A DNA stretch of 64,000 bases from Lachnospiraceae bacterium (GTDB lineage: Bacteria; Bacillota; Clostridia; Lachnospirales; Lachnospiraceae). Numbering within the stretch: position 1 is the first letter of the stretch; each line of letters starts with the position of its first letter. Of this stretch, positions 25,076 through 33,925 are shown piece by piece. The translations under genes and the position numbers were made by a program. Where the stretch lies: the NCBI GenBank assembly GCA_024699045.1, contig JAILQK010000155.1, positions 1 to 64,000 of the forward strand, written 5' to 3'. The notes below the pieces were generated by a model. The model did no database searches and was not told where the DNA came from. It saw only the letters and a program-made list of their open reading frames with translations.

Positions 25076-26550
25076 TCATATATAAACTGGCTGTGATCAC
25101 GGTATTATCCGCGGGTCTTCTGATATCCTGCGGAAAGACTGAGCCTGCACCCGTGCCGGATACGGTTTCCGATGCCGTTATACAGGAAAAGCTTGAATCG
25201 GCGGAGCTTGAGGCGCATGATACTGCGATCTTCATGGATTATGAAGCCAAGCATGGGGAAGTAAAGCTTATGTCAGCGGATAATGGGCGGACGTATACAG
25301 TCGCGATCGATAATCTTACCGAATTTAAGGATAATTACGGGAAGGTTTCAGTCCCCGAGCTTTTTGAAATGGGAATGATCGTGGAAGTGGATGTCTCGGT
25401 ACATTCAAAGACCCTTAAATCCATGCAGCAGGCGCCGGATGCCTTTGTAAGACGTGATGTGGAAGATTTTGAGATCAACCGGAACAGAGGCGTGTTCAGT
25501 CTGGATGACGGTACAAATCTCCGCATAACGGAGAACACATTGGTGATAAAGGGTGATAAAACCGTAAAAATGACCGACATATCCGAAAGCGATATCCTTT
25601 TACTGCGGGGGATAGATCATGATCTGTACAGCATAAAGATCACATCGGGATACGGACATTTAAGGGTAAAGGGCGCTCAGTATTTTGAAGGAGGCTGGAT
25701 ACAGATAGCCGGCATGTTCAGGCCGGTATCCGATGATCTGCTGATAGATGTCCCGGAGGGAGAGTATGATCTGGTCGTCTCCTATAAAGGACAGGGCGGC
25801 ACGAAGCATGTAGTCATAACACGGGGAAAAGAAACCAAGGTGGATGTGTCGGATCTGAAGGGAGATCTGATCAAGACGGGAGAACTCGTGTTTACCATAA
25901 GACCTCCGGAGGCTGATCCAACGGTAAAGATCGATGGGGAGAAAGTGAACCATCTTAAGCCCGTGGAACTGGAATACGGGGTATATCTTCTTGAAGTAAC
26001 GGCAGAAGGCTATACAGCGATAAAGGAGCGGGTCGCGGTCGGATCTGAGGCGGCGAATATCGATATAGAGCTTTTGAAGGATGAGAATGACAGCGGTGAG
26101 GTTTCCCAGAATAAGACATCAAAGACTGCTTCCAAACCTCCGGCATCCGCAAATGAGCTTCCATCGACTCTCAGCAGTACAACAGGGGTTTCCGCAAACG
26201 GAACAAATACTGCCGGGAGCAGGTCAAGCAGGTCTTCATCAACAGGAAGCACCTCAAACCGGAGTACGTCATCCTCGGCGAGCTCGTCTGCATCCAGCTC
26301 TTCCGCCGGGGTGGGAACGGATTCCTCGATCCAGCAGGGGAGCCGTATATACATCGATGCACCGGCGACCGCTGAGGTGTATTTTGACGGAATATATAAA
26401 GGGATAGTACCGTGTTCCTTCCCGAAAGAAAGCGGAACACATGTAATAACTCTCAGGAAAGACGGATACGAGACCAGAACCTTTACGGTTACGGTCGACA
26501 ACAGTACACAAAATGATACGTACTCTTTTTCGGCTTTGCAGGAGCAGTGA
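25072..26550 (+). CDS. PEGA-domain lipoprotein
   Basis: A predicted lipoprotein of 492 residues on the outside of the membrane. The signal peptide ends in a lipobox (LLISC, Cys20). The body is beta-rich; one PEGA domain lies near residues 275-335 (VKIDGEKVNHLKPVELEYG, then EVTAEGYTA) and a second at the C terminus (YIDAPATAEVYFDGIYKGIVP, KDGYETRTF), separated by about 80 residues of Ser/Thr/Asn-rich linker. PEGA domains are thought to contact surface layers or peptidoglycan. The ATG at 25072 is chosen over 25039 because it gives a normal lipoprotein signal and an ATGA overlap with cca. The function is unknown. Confidence 0.85.
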   Translation: MIIYKLAVITVLSAGLLISCGKTEPAPVPDTVSDAVIQEKLESAELEAHDTAIFMDYEAKHGEVKLMSADNGRTYTVAIDNLTEFKDNYGKVSVPELFEMGMIVEVDVSVHSKTLKSMQQAPDAFVRRDVEDFEINRNRGVFSLDDGTNLRITENTLVIKGDKTVKMTDISESDILLLRGIDHDLYSIKITSGYGHLRVKGAQYFEGGWIQIAGMFRPVSDDLLIDVPEGEYDLVVSYKGQGGTKHVVITRGKETKVDVSDLKGDLIKTGELVFTIRPPEADPTVKIDGEKVNHLKPVELEYGVYLLEVTAEGYTAIKERVAVGSEAANIDIELLKDENDSGEVSQNKTSKTASKPPASANELPSTLSSTTGVSANGTNTAGSRSSRSSSTGSTSNRSTSSSASSSASSSSAGVGTDSSIQQGSRIYIDAPATAEVYFDGIYKGIVPCSFPKESGTHVITLRKDGYETRTFTVTVDNSTQNDTYSFSALQEQ

Positions 26551-26593
26551 AAACACAGGAAGAAAACAAGGGGTAAACAGGGAGAAGAGCAAA

Positions 26594-28288
26594 ATGGGAT
26601 ATATGGAAGAATACAACAGATGGTTATCGGAGCTTGACGGATCAGATCCGTTATATAAGGAGCTTGTCCGGATAGAAGGAGACGAAGATGAGATAAAGGA
26701 TCGGTTTTACAAGGAGCTCAGTTTCGGAACGGCAGGACTCAGGGGAAAGATCGGCGCAGGAACAAATCGCATGAACCGTTTTACGGTCAGCCGCGCATCA
26801 CAGGGGATCGCGGATCTCATAAAGGAGGAGGGGGAGGAAGCCTGCGATAAGGGTGTGGTCATTGCGCATGATCCCAGGCATTTTTCCAAAGAGTTTTCCG
26901 TGCTGACGGCCTGTATATTCGCGGGAAACGGGATCAAGGCGTTTATATTTGATGACCTCAGACCCACACCGCAGCTTGCCTATGTCATCAGACAGCTGCA
27001 TGCCGTTTCGGGAATAAATATAACGGCATCCCATAATCCGAAAGAATATAACGGGTATAAAGCTTATTGGTCGGACGGTTGTCAGGTAGGATCGGATATC
27101 GCTGACAGGATGACCGAAAAGATCCGGAAAGTGGACATGTTTGGGGGAGTGACCGTCGCGGATTTTGACCGGGCGGTAAAGGACGGGCTTATAGAGGTCC
27201 TGTCCCCGGAATGGGATAAAAAATATCTGGAAGAGATCGGTTCACTGTCAATACATAAGGGCGAGGAGCTTGATCTGACCATTCCCATAGTGTATACCCC
27301 GCTTAACGGCGCCGGACACGTTCCGTTCATGAAAATGCTTTCCAATGCCGGGTTTGTAAACAGATATGAAGTTAAGGAGCAGTCTGAACCCGATCCGGAT
27401 TTTACTACAGTGGGATATCCCAACCCGGAAGATCCAAAAGCATTCGCTCTGGCAGAAAAGCTTGCGGAAAAGACGGGGGCCGAGCTTATCATGGCTACGG
27501 ATCCCGATTCCGACAGGTTTGCCATAGAGATAAAAAGACCGGATGGGACCTATCTTCCGCTGAACGGAAACCAAACCGGATATATCCTTGTTAATTATAT
27601 TCTGGAGGGCAGAAAGACCGCCGGGAAGCTCCCTTCGAACGGGGCTATGGTAAAATCCATCGTAACAGGCAATTTGAGCACGTTGATAGCGGAGAGTTAT
27701 GGGATAAAGATGTTCGAGTCACTTACCGGATTCAAGAACATCTGCGGAAGGATACCGTTGCTTGAAAAAAGCGGCCTTGTATATCTGTTCGGATACGAAG
27801 AGTCCGTGGGATATGCAGCATCCGTAAATATCCGTGACAAGGACGGGATCTCCGCAGGAATGCTTATAGCGGAAGCGGCGGCGTACTATAAAAAACAGGG
27901 CAAGACCCTGCTTGATGTATTAACCGAAATATATGAAAAATACGGGTATTTCGCGGAGGATGAACCCAATATAGTGCTTGACGGAATAGAGGGGGCAGCG
28001 CGCATCGGACGCATGATGGCGTTTACAAGAGCGGAGATTCCCGAAACGGTCGGAGGGATCAGGGTAGTAAGCGTAATAGATTACAAAGACGGATATGAAG
28101 ATATCCCGCCTTCAGATGTTTTGAGGTTTTTCCTTGAGGATGGCTCCTGGTATGCGGTAAGGCCTTCCGGGACAGAGCCAAAGATCAAATTTTATTTTTA
28201 TTCCAGAGATAAGTCACGGGAAGCGGCGCTTGAAAAAAATAAAAGGATCCGGGATGAAGTATTTACCCGGATCCGGTCGGTCGTTTGA
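26594..28288 (+). CDS. Phosphoglucomutase/phosphomannomutase (alpha-D-phosphohexomutase)
   Basis: The enzyme interconverts glucose-6-phosphate and glucose-1-phosphate (or the mannose equivalents). The 564-residue form is the long Gram-positive PgcA-like type: GTAGLRGKIGAG near 48, active-site serine loop GINITASHNPKEYNGYK near 142, metal loop ATDPDSDRFA near 300, sugar loop GYEESVGY near 405, and phosphate loop RPSGTEPKIKFYF near 527. The ATG at 26594 has GGGAG nine bases ahead; the frame extends upstream into the preceding gene without a better site. It links glycolysis to GalU and GlgC in this window. It is convergent with the exonuclease III gene. Confidence 0.94.
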   Translation: MGYMEEYNRWLSELDGSDPLYKELVRIEGDEDEIKDRFYKELSFGTAGLRGKIGAGTNRMNRFTVSRASQGIADLIKEEGEEACDKGVVIAHDPRHFSKEFSVLTACIFAGNGIKAFIFDDLRPTPQLAYVIRQLHAVSGINITASHNPKEYNGYKAYWSDGCQVGSDIADRMTEKIRKVDMFGGVTVADFDRAVKDGLIEVLSPEWDKKYLEEIGSLSIHKGEELDLTIPIVYTPLNGAGHVPFMKMLSNAGFVNRYEVKEQSEPDPDFTTVGYPNPEDPKAFALAEKLAEKTGAELIMATDPDSDRFAIEIKRPDGTYLPLNGNQTGYILVNYILEGRKTAGKLPSNGAMVKSIVTGNLSTLIAESYGIKMFESLTGFKNICGRIPLLEKSGLVYLFGYEESVGYAASVNIRDKDGISAGMLIAEAAAYYKKQGKTLLDVLTEIYEKYGYFAEDEPNIVLDGIEGAARIGRMMAFTRAEIPETVGGIRVVSVIDYKDGYEDIPPSDVLRFFLEDGSWYAVRPSGTEPKIKFYFYSRDKSREAALEKNKRIRDEVFTRIRSVV

Positions 28289-28302
28289 TCAAACAGGGAT
28301 TT

Positions 28303-29061
28303 CTATAATTGAAAGTCCAATCCCACGGGGCAGTGATCGGAGCCGTAGACATCGGTCAGGATATCAGTGCTTTTGATCGCATCCCGCATACGTTCCGAAA
28401 CGATAAAATAATCTATCCGCCATCCGGCATTGTTCTGGCGGGCATGGAATCTGTATGACCACCAGGAATATACTCCGGTTTCATCCGGATGGAGATATCT
28501 GTAGGAATCGGTGAAGCCTGATCTGAGCAATACCGACATTTTATCGCGTTCCTCGTCGGTGAATCCGGCATTGTGGTGGTTGGAAGAAGGATTTTTCAGG
28601 TCGATCTCCTCATGAGCAACATTCAGATCTCCGCAATAGATAACAGGTTTCTTTTGGTCAAGCCGCATCAGGTATTCCCGCATCGCGTCTTCCCATTCCA
28701 TGCGGTAAGAAAGACGCGAGAGATCCTGTTTGGAATTCGGGGTATAGCAGACAACGAAGAAGTGATCCTCATATTCTGCTGTGATCATACGACCCTCGTG
28801 GTCGTGTTCTTCTATTCCCAGTCCGAAGGTCACGGATAAAGGTTCCTCTTTTGTAAAGAGTGCCGTACCGGAGTAGCCTTTTTTCTCTGCGTAATTCCAA
28901 TACATATGATAACCGGGAAGGTCAAAATCCTTAAGCTGTCCTTCTGATAGCTTGATCTCCTGAAGACCGATGGCATCAGCGTCCGATCGGATCGCGAAAT
29001 CGGAAAAACCTTTTTCTATGCAGGCTCTAAGGCCGTTTACGTTCCAGGATATATATTTCAT
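28303..29061 (-). CDS. Exodeoxyribonuclease III (AP endonuclease)
   Basis: This enzyme cleaves DNA at abasic sites in base-excision repair and has 3' phosphatase/exonuclease activity. The 252 residues show the ExoIII motifs: ISWNVNGLRA at the start, LQEIK near 33 (metal Glu), YTPNSK near 106, GDLNVAHEEIDL near 145, WRIDYFIVS near 218 and GSDHCPVGL at the end (catalytic His). It is the last gene of the minus-strand operon hup-rqcP-copA and lies 21 bases downstream of copA. Its end faces phosphoglucomutase with a 14-base gap. Confidence 0.96.
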   Translation of the reverse strand: MKYISWNVNGLRACIEKGFSDFAIRSDADAIGLQEIKLSEGQLKDFDLPGYHMYWNYAEKKGYSGTALFTKEEPLSVTFGLGIEEHDHEGRMITAEYEDHFFVVCYTPNSKQDLSRLSYRMEWEDAMREYLMRLDQKKPVIYCGDLNVAHEEIDLKNPSSNHHNAGFTDEERDKMSVLLRSGFTDSYRYLHPDETGVYSWWSYRFHARQNNAGWRIDYFIVSERMRDAIKSTDILTDVYGSDHCPVGLDFQL

Positions 29062-29082
29062 TTTTTCACCATGCGTTTTGGA

Positions 29083-29292
29083 TCAGGAGATCGCCGTTAC
29101 TTCGTAGTCTTTTGCCTCGACTGCGGATCTGAGCATGTCGTCGGGAACATCTTTGCTCAATTCGACCACTGCTGTACCGTCCTTATGTGAAACAGTGGCA
29201 GAAGAAACACCGTCAAGTCCCTCAAGGGCTTTTTTTACATTCATCTCACAGTGCTCGCACATCATCCCGTTTATACTTATGGTTTTATTCAT
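29083..29292 (-). CDS. CopZ-like copper chaperone nested in frame within copA
   Basis: Within the copA frame, AAGGAGG is followed by five bases and ATG at 29292. Translation from there gives a 69-residue protein, MNKTISINGMMCEHCEMNV onward, with the length, CxxC motif and fold pattern of the free chaperone CopZ, which hands Cu(I) to CopA. The ribosome site encodes HKEE in the fused protein. TGATACAAT lies about 35 bases ahead of the ATG on the same strand and could serve as an internal promoter. Whether the short product is made is inference; the sequence signals are direct. Confidence 0.6.
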   Translation of the reverse strand: MNKTISINGMMCEHCEMNVKKALEGLDGVSSATVSHKDGTAVVELSKDVPDDMLRSAVEAKDYEVTAIS

Positions 29293-31650
29293 GGTTTCCT
29301 CCTTGTGAATATCTTTATTCCCTATTGTATCATGTTTCCCCGTTCTTTGTATCGCCCGGTCATGTTTCGGGTCATACAGTCTGAAAAGATTAAGCCGCAG
29401 GGCATTTACGCATACGGTGACCGAGGAAAAGCTCATTGCCAGCGCTCCGATCATCGGTTTCATCTCAAAATCCCAGTTGAACAGTGCCTGATAAAGACCT
29501 ATCGCCAACGGGATGCATATTATATTATAAAAGAAAGCCCAGAAGAGGTTTTGATGGATATTCCGTATCGTTGCCCTGCTCATCCTGATCGCTGCGGGAA
29601 CATCCGAAAGCCGGCTTTTTACAAGGACTATATCTGCAGCATCTATGGCGACATCGGTCCCGGCCCCTATAGCGATCCCCGTATCGGCCCTTGTAAGCGC
29701 GGGAGCATCGTTTATCCCGTCACCAACCATTGCAACACGCCCCTCTTTTTGAAGATCTTTTATCGCCCGCTCTTTTTCATCCGGACGAAGACCTGCGATG
29801 ACGTCGCTTACTCCGGCGGCAGAACCTATCGCTTTTGCGGTCCGCTCATTATCTCCCGTAAGCATAACAACTTTGATGCCCATATTTTTCAGCTGCCGGA
29901 TGGCCTCGGGTGCTTCGTCTTTTATCGTATCGGCTACTGCAATGATCCCGAGGAGTTTTTCATTATCGGCAAAATAAAGCGGGGTTTTTCCTTTCCGTGC
30001 AAGAGCATCCGCCTGTTGTCGGATCTGATCTTCTATAATGACCGACTCTGAAATAAAATCAGCGTTTCCTCCTATTATTGCCTTCCCGTCAAGTCTTGCG
30101 GTAAGTCCCTTACCCGGAAGGATGGAAAAATCCGTTACATCGGGAACGGAAATCCCAATGTTCTTTGCATAGGAAGTTACGGCCTTAGAAAGAGGATGCT
30201 CGCTTTTTGCCTCTAATGCGGCCGCAGTTATGAGGAGTCGGTCTTTTGAACAGCCGGTGTTTTCGATCATATCCGTCACTTCCGGGTTCCCGTTTGTGAT
30301 CGTACCTGTTTTGTCGAGTGCTACGATCTCCGTACGACCGGCGCCTTCAAGAGAGGCAGCGGTTTTGTATAAAATGCCGTTACGGGCCCCCATCCCGTTT
30401 CCTACCATTATGGCCACAGGGGTCGCAAGGCCCAGGGCGCAGGGGCAGGAAATGACCAGAACGGATATCGCTCTTGCAAAAGCGATACCGAATTCTGCTC
30501 CGGCGATCAGCCATCCCAAAAGCGTGAGCAGAGATATTATCATAACTGCGGGACAGAATACAGCGGAGACTTTGTCGGCGATGCGGGCAAGGGGAGCTTT
30601 TGTGGCGGCAGCATCGGAGACCATTTTGATGATCTGGGAAAGAGTTGTATCCGCGCCGACTCTTGTTGCCCGTCCTTTGATATAGCCTGACGTGTTTATG
30701 GTTGCGGCAGAGATCGTGTCTCCCGTTGTTTTGTCCACGGGTATCGATTCTCCGGTGAGCGCTGCTTCATTTATCGCTGTGACACCATCTATTATCACAC
30801 CATCAACGGGGATGCTTTCTCCCGGTCTGATCACAAATATATCACCGACCCGTACATCCGATATGTTCACTTCCGTGACAACTCCGTCTTTTTCTACATT
30901 TGCCGTCTGAGGAGTAAGACGCATGAGAGATTTCAGGGCATCCGTAGTTCTGCCTTTTGAATATGATTCCAGAGTCTTACCGATGGTGATGAGCGTCAGT
31001 ATCATGGCAGAAGATTCAAAGTACATGTGATCGTGGCCCAATATCATTACCTGCCCATGGTCGCCTTTGCTCATGGCGTCCGTTAACATCAGCAACGCAC
31101 CGAGGGAATAGAAAAAGGCCGCAGAGGATCCCATTGCCACAAGGGTATCCATATTGGAACTGCCGTGTCTAAGAGCACCGAATCCTGAAATAAAGAACTT
31201 ACGATTGATATACATCACGATCATCGTAAGAAGCATTTCTATGATCCCCAAGGCAGCATAGTTATCGATCATTTCCGGCACCGGAAGATCAAGCATCATA
31301 TGCCCCATGCTGAAGTACATCAGGATCAGAAGGAAGACGGAAGAAGAGATAAGTCTTTTTATCATCGCAGGAGTCTCTTTATCTTCCAGGGCCGCTTCTT
31401 CGGCTTTAAGGCGTTCGTAATCATCGGAGCGATCCGGAGCGGAATCGGAAAAGGCCGTGGATGCGCCGTATCCTGCATCCTCAACCGCGCGGATCACATC
31501 TTCTTCTCTGGCGGATCCTTCGACCGTCATAGAATTGGTCAGGAGACTGACCGTTACTTTATCCACACCGGAAACCTTACCGACCGCTTTTTCCACATGC
31601 ATCTGACAGGCGGCGCAGGACATCCCGGAAACATTGTATTTTTCGGCCAT
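29083..31650 (-). CDS. copA: Copper-translocating P1B-type ATPase with N- and C-terminal HMA domains
   Basis: CopA pumps Cu(I) out of the cytoplasm. The 855 residues have an N-terminal HMA domain (GMSCAACQMHVEKAV), eight membrane helices, the TM metal motif SCPCALGLATP, the phosphorylation site DKTGT, GDGINDAPAL, and YNIICIPLA in the last membrane pair. After the membrane part the frame continues through a 30-residue linker into a second HMA domain (GMMCEHCEMNVKKAL). That linker encodes a perfect ribosome site and ATG, so the last 69 residues can also be made alone. The start lies three bases after rqcP. No copper-responsive regulator gene is visible nearby. Confidence 0.95.
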   Translation of the reverse strand: MAEKYNVSGMSCAACQMHVEKAVGKVSGVDKVTVSLLTNSMTVEGSAREEDVIRAVEDAGYGASTAFSDSAPDRSDDYERLKAEEAALEDKETPAMIKRLISSSVFLLILMYFSMGHMMLDLPVPEMIDNYAALGIIEMLLTMIVMYINRKFFISGFGALRHGSSNMDTLVAMGSSAAFFYSLGALLMLTDAMSKGDHGQVMILGHDHMYFESSAMILTLITIGKTLESYSKGRTTDALKSLMRLTPQTANVEKDGVVTEVNISDVRVGDIFVIRPGESIPVDGVIIDGVTAINEAALTGESIPVDKTTGDTISAATINTSGYIKGRATRVGADTTLSQIIKMVSDAAATKAPLARIADKVSAVFCPAVMIISLLTLLGWLIAGAEFGIAFARAISVLVISCPCALGLATPVAIMVGNGMGARNGILYKTAASLEGAGRTEIVALDKTGTITNGNPEVTDMIENTGCSKDRLLITAAALEAKSEHPLSKAVTSYAKNIGISVPDVTDFSILPGKGLTARLDGKAIIGGNADFISESVIIEDQIRQQADALARKGKTPLYFADNEKLLGIIAVADTIKDEAPEAIRQLKNMGIKVVMLTGDNERTAKAIGSAAGVSDVIAGLRPDEKERAIKDLQKEGRVAMVGDGINDAPALTRADTGIAIGAGTDVAIDAADIVLVKSRLSDVPAAIRMSRATIRNIHQNLFWAFFYNIICIPLAIGLYQALFNWDFEMKPMIGALAMSFSSVTVCVNALRLNLFRLYDPKHDRAIQRTGKHDTIGNKDIHKEETMNKTISINGMMCEHCEMNVKKALEGLDGVSSATVSHKDGTAVVELSKDVPDDMLRSAVEAKDYEVTAIS

Positions 31651-31653
31651 ATC

Positions 31654-31893
31654 TTATATAACCTCGTACATATCGCGCGCTTCTTCTTTTTTTACGGTCT
31701 CTGCCACGGAAACAACTCTGACTTTTACGGTTTTGTCTCCGAAGGTTATACTTATCCTGTCGTTGGGCTTAACATCCGTCCCTGCTTTAGCCACCCTGTC
31801 GTTAACCGTCACGCGTCCTGCGTCACAGGCCTCGTTTGCCACGGTCCTGCGTTTTATCAGCCGGGATACTTTTAGATATTTATCCAGTCTCAT
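31654..31893 (-). CDS. rqcP: S4-domain RNA-binding protein RqcP (YabO/Hsp15 family)
   Basis: RqcP works with RqcH in ribosome-associated quality control, helping add Ala tails to stalled nascent chains on the 50S subunit. The 79 residues are a single S4 domain with the family start MRLDKYLKVSRLIKRRTVANEACDAGRV written here only in part: MRLDKYLKVSRLIKRRT, then the VTVND loop. Two ATG codons adjoin; the second (31893) has better spacing from GAGG and matches the family start, while the first is at 31896. The hup-rqcP order is common in Clostridia. CopA follows within three bases. Confidence 0.9.
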   Translation of the reverse strand: MRLDKYLKVSRLIKRRTVANEACDAGRVTVNDRVAKAGTDVKPNDRISITFGDKTVKVRVVSVAETVKKEEARDMYEVI

Positions 31894-31907
31894 CATTTAC
31901 CTCACAA

Positions 31908-31942
31908 TCAAATAAGAGCGTCTATCTAAATGACAGACGCTC
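31908..31942 (-). terminator. Terminator after hup
   Basis: On the minus strand GAGCGTCT and AGACGCTC form an 8-bp stem followed by TTATTTGATT, 32 bases after the hup stop. It overlaps the leader of rqcP, so some read-through is expected to feed rqcP-copA-exonuclease. Confidence 0.75.
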
Positions 31943-31973
31943 CCGTTGTTGATCTTAAATTGAACTATCCGGA

Positions 31974-32252
31974 TCACTTCTTGTTTACAAGATCCTTAAG
32001 AGCCTTACCGGGCTTGAACTTAGGAGCCTTTGAAGCTGCGATCTTCATTGTTGCGCCGGTCTGAGGATTTCTGCCCTCACGAGCTGCCCTCTTTGCTACT
32101 TCGAAGGTACCGAAACCAACAAGCTGGATCTTATCACCCTTCTTAAGCTGTGCTCCGACTGTATCCGTGAAAGCCTTAAGAGCCTTCTCTGCATCCTTCT
32201 TTGAAATGTCAGCTTTACTAGCCATTGCTGCAACTAATTCTGTCTTGTTCAT
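31974..32252 (-). CDS. hup: HU-family DNA-binding protein
   Basis: HU is the abundant nucleoid protein that bends DNA as a dimer. The 92 residues begin MNKTELVAAMASKADISKKD and contain the signature GFGTFEVAKRAAREGRNPQTG with the DNA-intercalating Pro in the beta arm, ending in a Lys-rich helix. AGGAGG precedes the ATG and the promoter is near consensus, which fits high expression. Confidence 0.98.
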   Translation of the reverse strand: MNKTELVAAMASKADISKKDAEKALKAFTDTVGAQLKKGDKIQLVGFGTFEVAKRAAREGRNPQTGATMKIAASKAPKFKPGKALKDLVNKK

Positions 32253-32320
32253 CTGATGAACTCCTCCTCTAAATATTAAAGATTCTCAACATGTGGCACT
32301 TTATTGCGACCACATCATAC

Positions 32321-32349
32321 TTTATAACTGTAAAAGATGGCTTTGTCAA
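32321..32349 (-). promoter_or_regulatory. Strong promoter of hup
   Basis: On the minus strand a perfect TTGACA and TATAAA are separated by 17 bases, about 70 bases before the hup start. The 305-base gap between hup and the divergent gene at 32558 holds this promoter, the plus-strand promoter at 32423 and A-rich sequence; nothing else was seen. Confidence 0.88.
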
Positions 32350-32422
32350 GCATTCTTATAAAAAAGATGATAATTTGGCGGGAGGGTTATCATGTTCTGA
32401 AAAAAAACACGCAAAAGCCGAG

Positions 32423-32452
32423 TTGACATAAAAAGAATATATGTGCTAGAAT
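32423..32452 (+). promoter_or_regulatory. Promoter of the TagA-like/ftsEX operon
   Basis: A perfect TTGACA and TAGAAT (with TGC in front, an extended -10) are separated by 18 bases. The leader of about 100 bases contains a small hairpin (GGCGA/TCGCC). Confidence 0.8.
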
Positions 32453-32557
32453 ACTATATCTTGTGCAGAGAAGGCGAAATATCGCCAAAACAGTATCAAT
32501 ATTTAGAAAAAAAAGATATAATCATATAAGCAGGTTATCCTGCCCGGATGACGGCAG

Positions 32558-33223
32558 ATGAAAACATACGAAATATTGGGAATCAGGATAAGGGACTATT
32601 CAGTCAGAGAGGCACTTCATAGTACAACGGAGCTGCTTTCGGACAATACGCCCTCCATCGTGTTTTTTTTGACGAGGGGGGTGCTTCTTGGTGCGACCGA
32701 TTCTGAAGAACATAAGGCTTTTATGGAAGAGGGTGCAGACATAACCATGGTGGCATCCTCAGATATTTTTAAGGCGGCAAATGTTTCGGAAAAGGGCAGG
32801 GAAAGGGAGATCGAAAGAAATCTGTATATCAAAGGACTATTAAGGATGTTGTCCCGGGAACACAGAAGGATATATCTTATGACTCAGAACGCCGTGCAGA
32901 TGGAAGAGCTAAAGACCTTACTGGGGACATTCGAAAATGCACTGCAGATAGCCGGATCGTTTGTAAATACCGATGGAGCATCGGTCGAGGATATCACGAA
33001 CGACATTAATACGGTAACGCCTTATGTAGTGTTTGCGGTAATGGACGGCAATGAGGGGATCGACTTTGTCAGTGCCGGTAAGAAATATATGAACACCAGG
33101 CTGATGATCGTGCTTCAGCCGGAGATGTTAAAGGTAAAAGAGGATGGTTCGGTAAAAAAAGGTTTTACGACCAAGCTTTCAGAAAAGCTGTTTACGCGTA
33201 TAGCCGGACGGTATAAGGAGTAA
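32558..33223 (+). CDS. Divergent WecG/TagA/CpsF-like protein
   Basis: The 221-residue protein follows the fold pattern of GT26 glycosyltransferases of the WecG/TagA/CpsF family, which add N-acetylmannosamine(uronic acid) to a lipid-linked acceptor: an N-terminal ILGIRIRDYSVREAL, a central FLTRGVLLGA, and RRIYLMTQNAVQMEELKTLL where the family has its second Rossmann half. However, the conserved DG and R-P motifs near the active site of TagA are weak (ITMVASSDIFKAANV instead of the usual P-D-G segment), so catalysis is uncertain. The ribosome site is poor. The gene leads directly into ftsE, 15 bases downstream, suggesting a division or envelope role. The assignment is by pattern only. Confidence 0.6.
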   Translation: MKTYEILGIRIRDYSVREALHSTTELLSDNTPSIVFFLTRGVLLGATDSEEHKAFMEEGADITMVASSDIFKAANVSEKGREREIERNLYIKGLLRMLSREHRRIYLMTQNAVQMEELKTLLGTFENALQIAGSFVNTDGASVEDITNDINTVTPYVVFAVMDGNEGIDFVSAGKKYMNTRLMIVLQPEMLKVKEDGSVKKGFTTKLSEKLFTRIAGRYKE

Positions 33224-33238
33224 AGAGGAGTCGGACAA

Positions 33239-33925
33239 ATGATCTTATTGGAAGATGTGGTAAAAACATACAGTTCGGGTTCACCGGCGCTGAATGGGAT
33301 AAGTCTTAATATTGATGCGGGGGAATTTGTATTTATCGTCGGGGACTCGGGAAGCGGAAAAAGCACCCTTATAAAGCTTTTATTGAGGGAATTAAAGCCC
33401 ACATCGGGACACATTATCGTTAATAATACCGATGTCACACGGTTACGCCACGGGCGGATCCCGAAATACCGCAGGAATATAGGGTGTGTATTTCAGGATT
33501 TCCGTCTCCTCAAGGACAGGAATGTATATGAAAATGTCGCATTTGCGCAAAGAGTGGTCTCGGTCCCCGGAAGAGAGATAAAGAGAAATGTGCCGCAAGT
33601 CCTGTCAACTGTCGGACTGGCTGAAAAATACAGCTCCAAACCGAAGGAGCTCTCCGGAGGAGAACAGCAAAGGGTCGCTGTGGCAAGGGCCATAATAAAT
33701 AAGCCTCCGATACTGCTGGCCGATGAGCCCACCGGTAATCTGGACCCTAAAAATTCATGGGATATAATGAAGCTTCTCGAAAAGATAAATCGAAACGGAA
33801 CTACCGTTCTGGTCGTTACACATAACCGTGAGATAGTGAATGCCATGCAGAAAAGAGTGATCACCATGAAAAAGGGCGTGATCCTTGCGGATCAGGAGAA
33901 GGGAGAATACATAGATGAGGATTAG
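33239..33925 (+). CDS. ftsE: Cell-division ATP-binding protein FtsE
   Basis: FtsE is the ATPase of the FtsEX complex, which drives peptidoglycan hydrolases at the septum rather than transporting a substrate. The 228 residues show Walker [11 protein letters not shown]-loop FQDFRLL, signature [14 protein letters not shown], Walker [13 protein letters not shown] and the H-loop THN. It overlaps ftsX by 11 bases. Confidence 0.96.
   Translation: MILLEDVVKTYSSGSPALNGISLNIDAGEFVFIVGDSGSGKSTLIKLLLRELKPTSGHIIVNNTDVTRLRHGRIPKYRRNIGCVFQDFRLLKDRNVYENVAFAQRVVSVPGREIKRNVPQVLSTVGLAEKYSSKPKELSGGEQQRVAVARAIINKPPILLADEPTGNLDPKNSWDIMKLLEKINRNGTTVLVVTHNREIVNAMQKRVITMKKGVILADQEKGEYIDED

Noticed and set aside
28248-28278. 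GGATCCGGG ... CCCGGATCC inverted repeat at the end of phosphoglucomutase
   Set aside because: It lies inside coding sequence and has no T-run on either side, so a terminator cannot be supported.
29251-30051. 266-codon open frame on the plus strand opposite copA
   Set aside because: It lies wholly antisense to a conserved part of CopA, has no ribosome site and its translation looks like random Cys/Tyr/Arg-rich shadow sequence.
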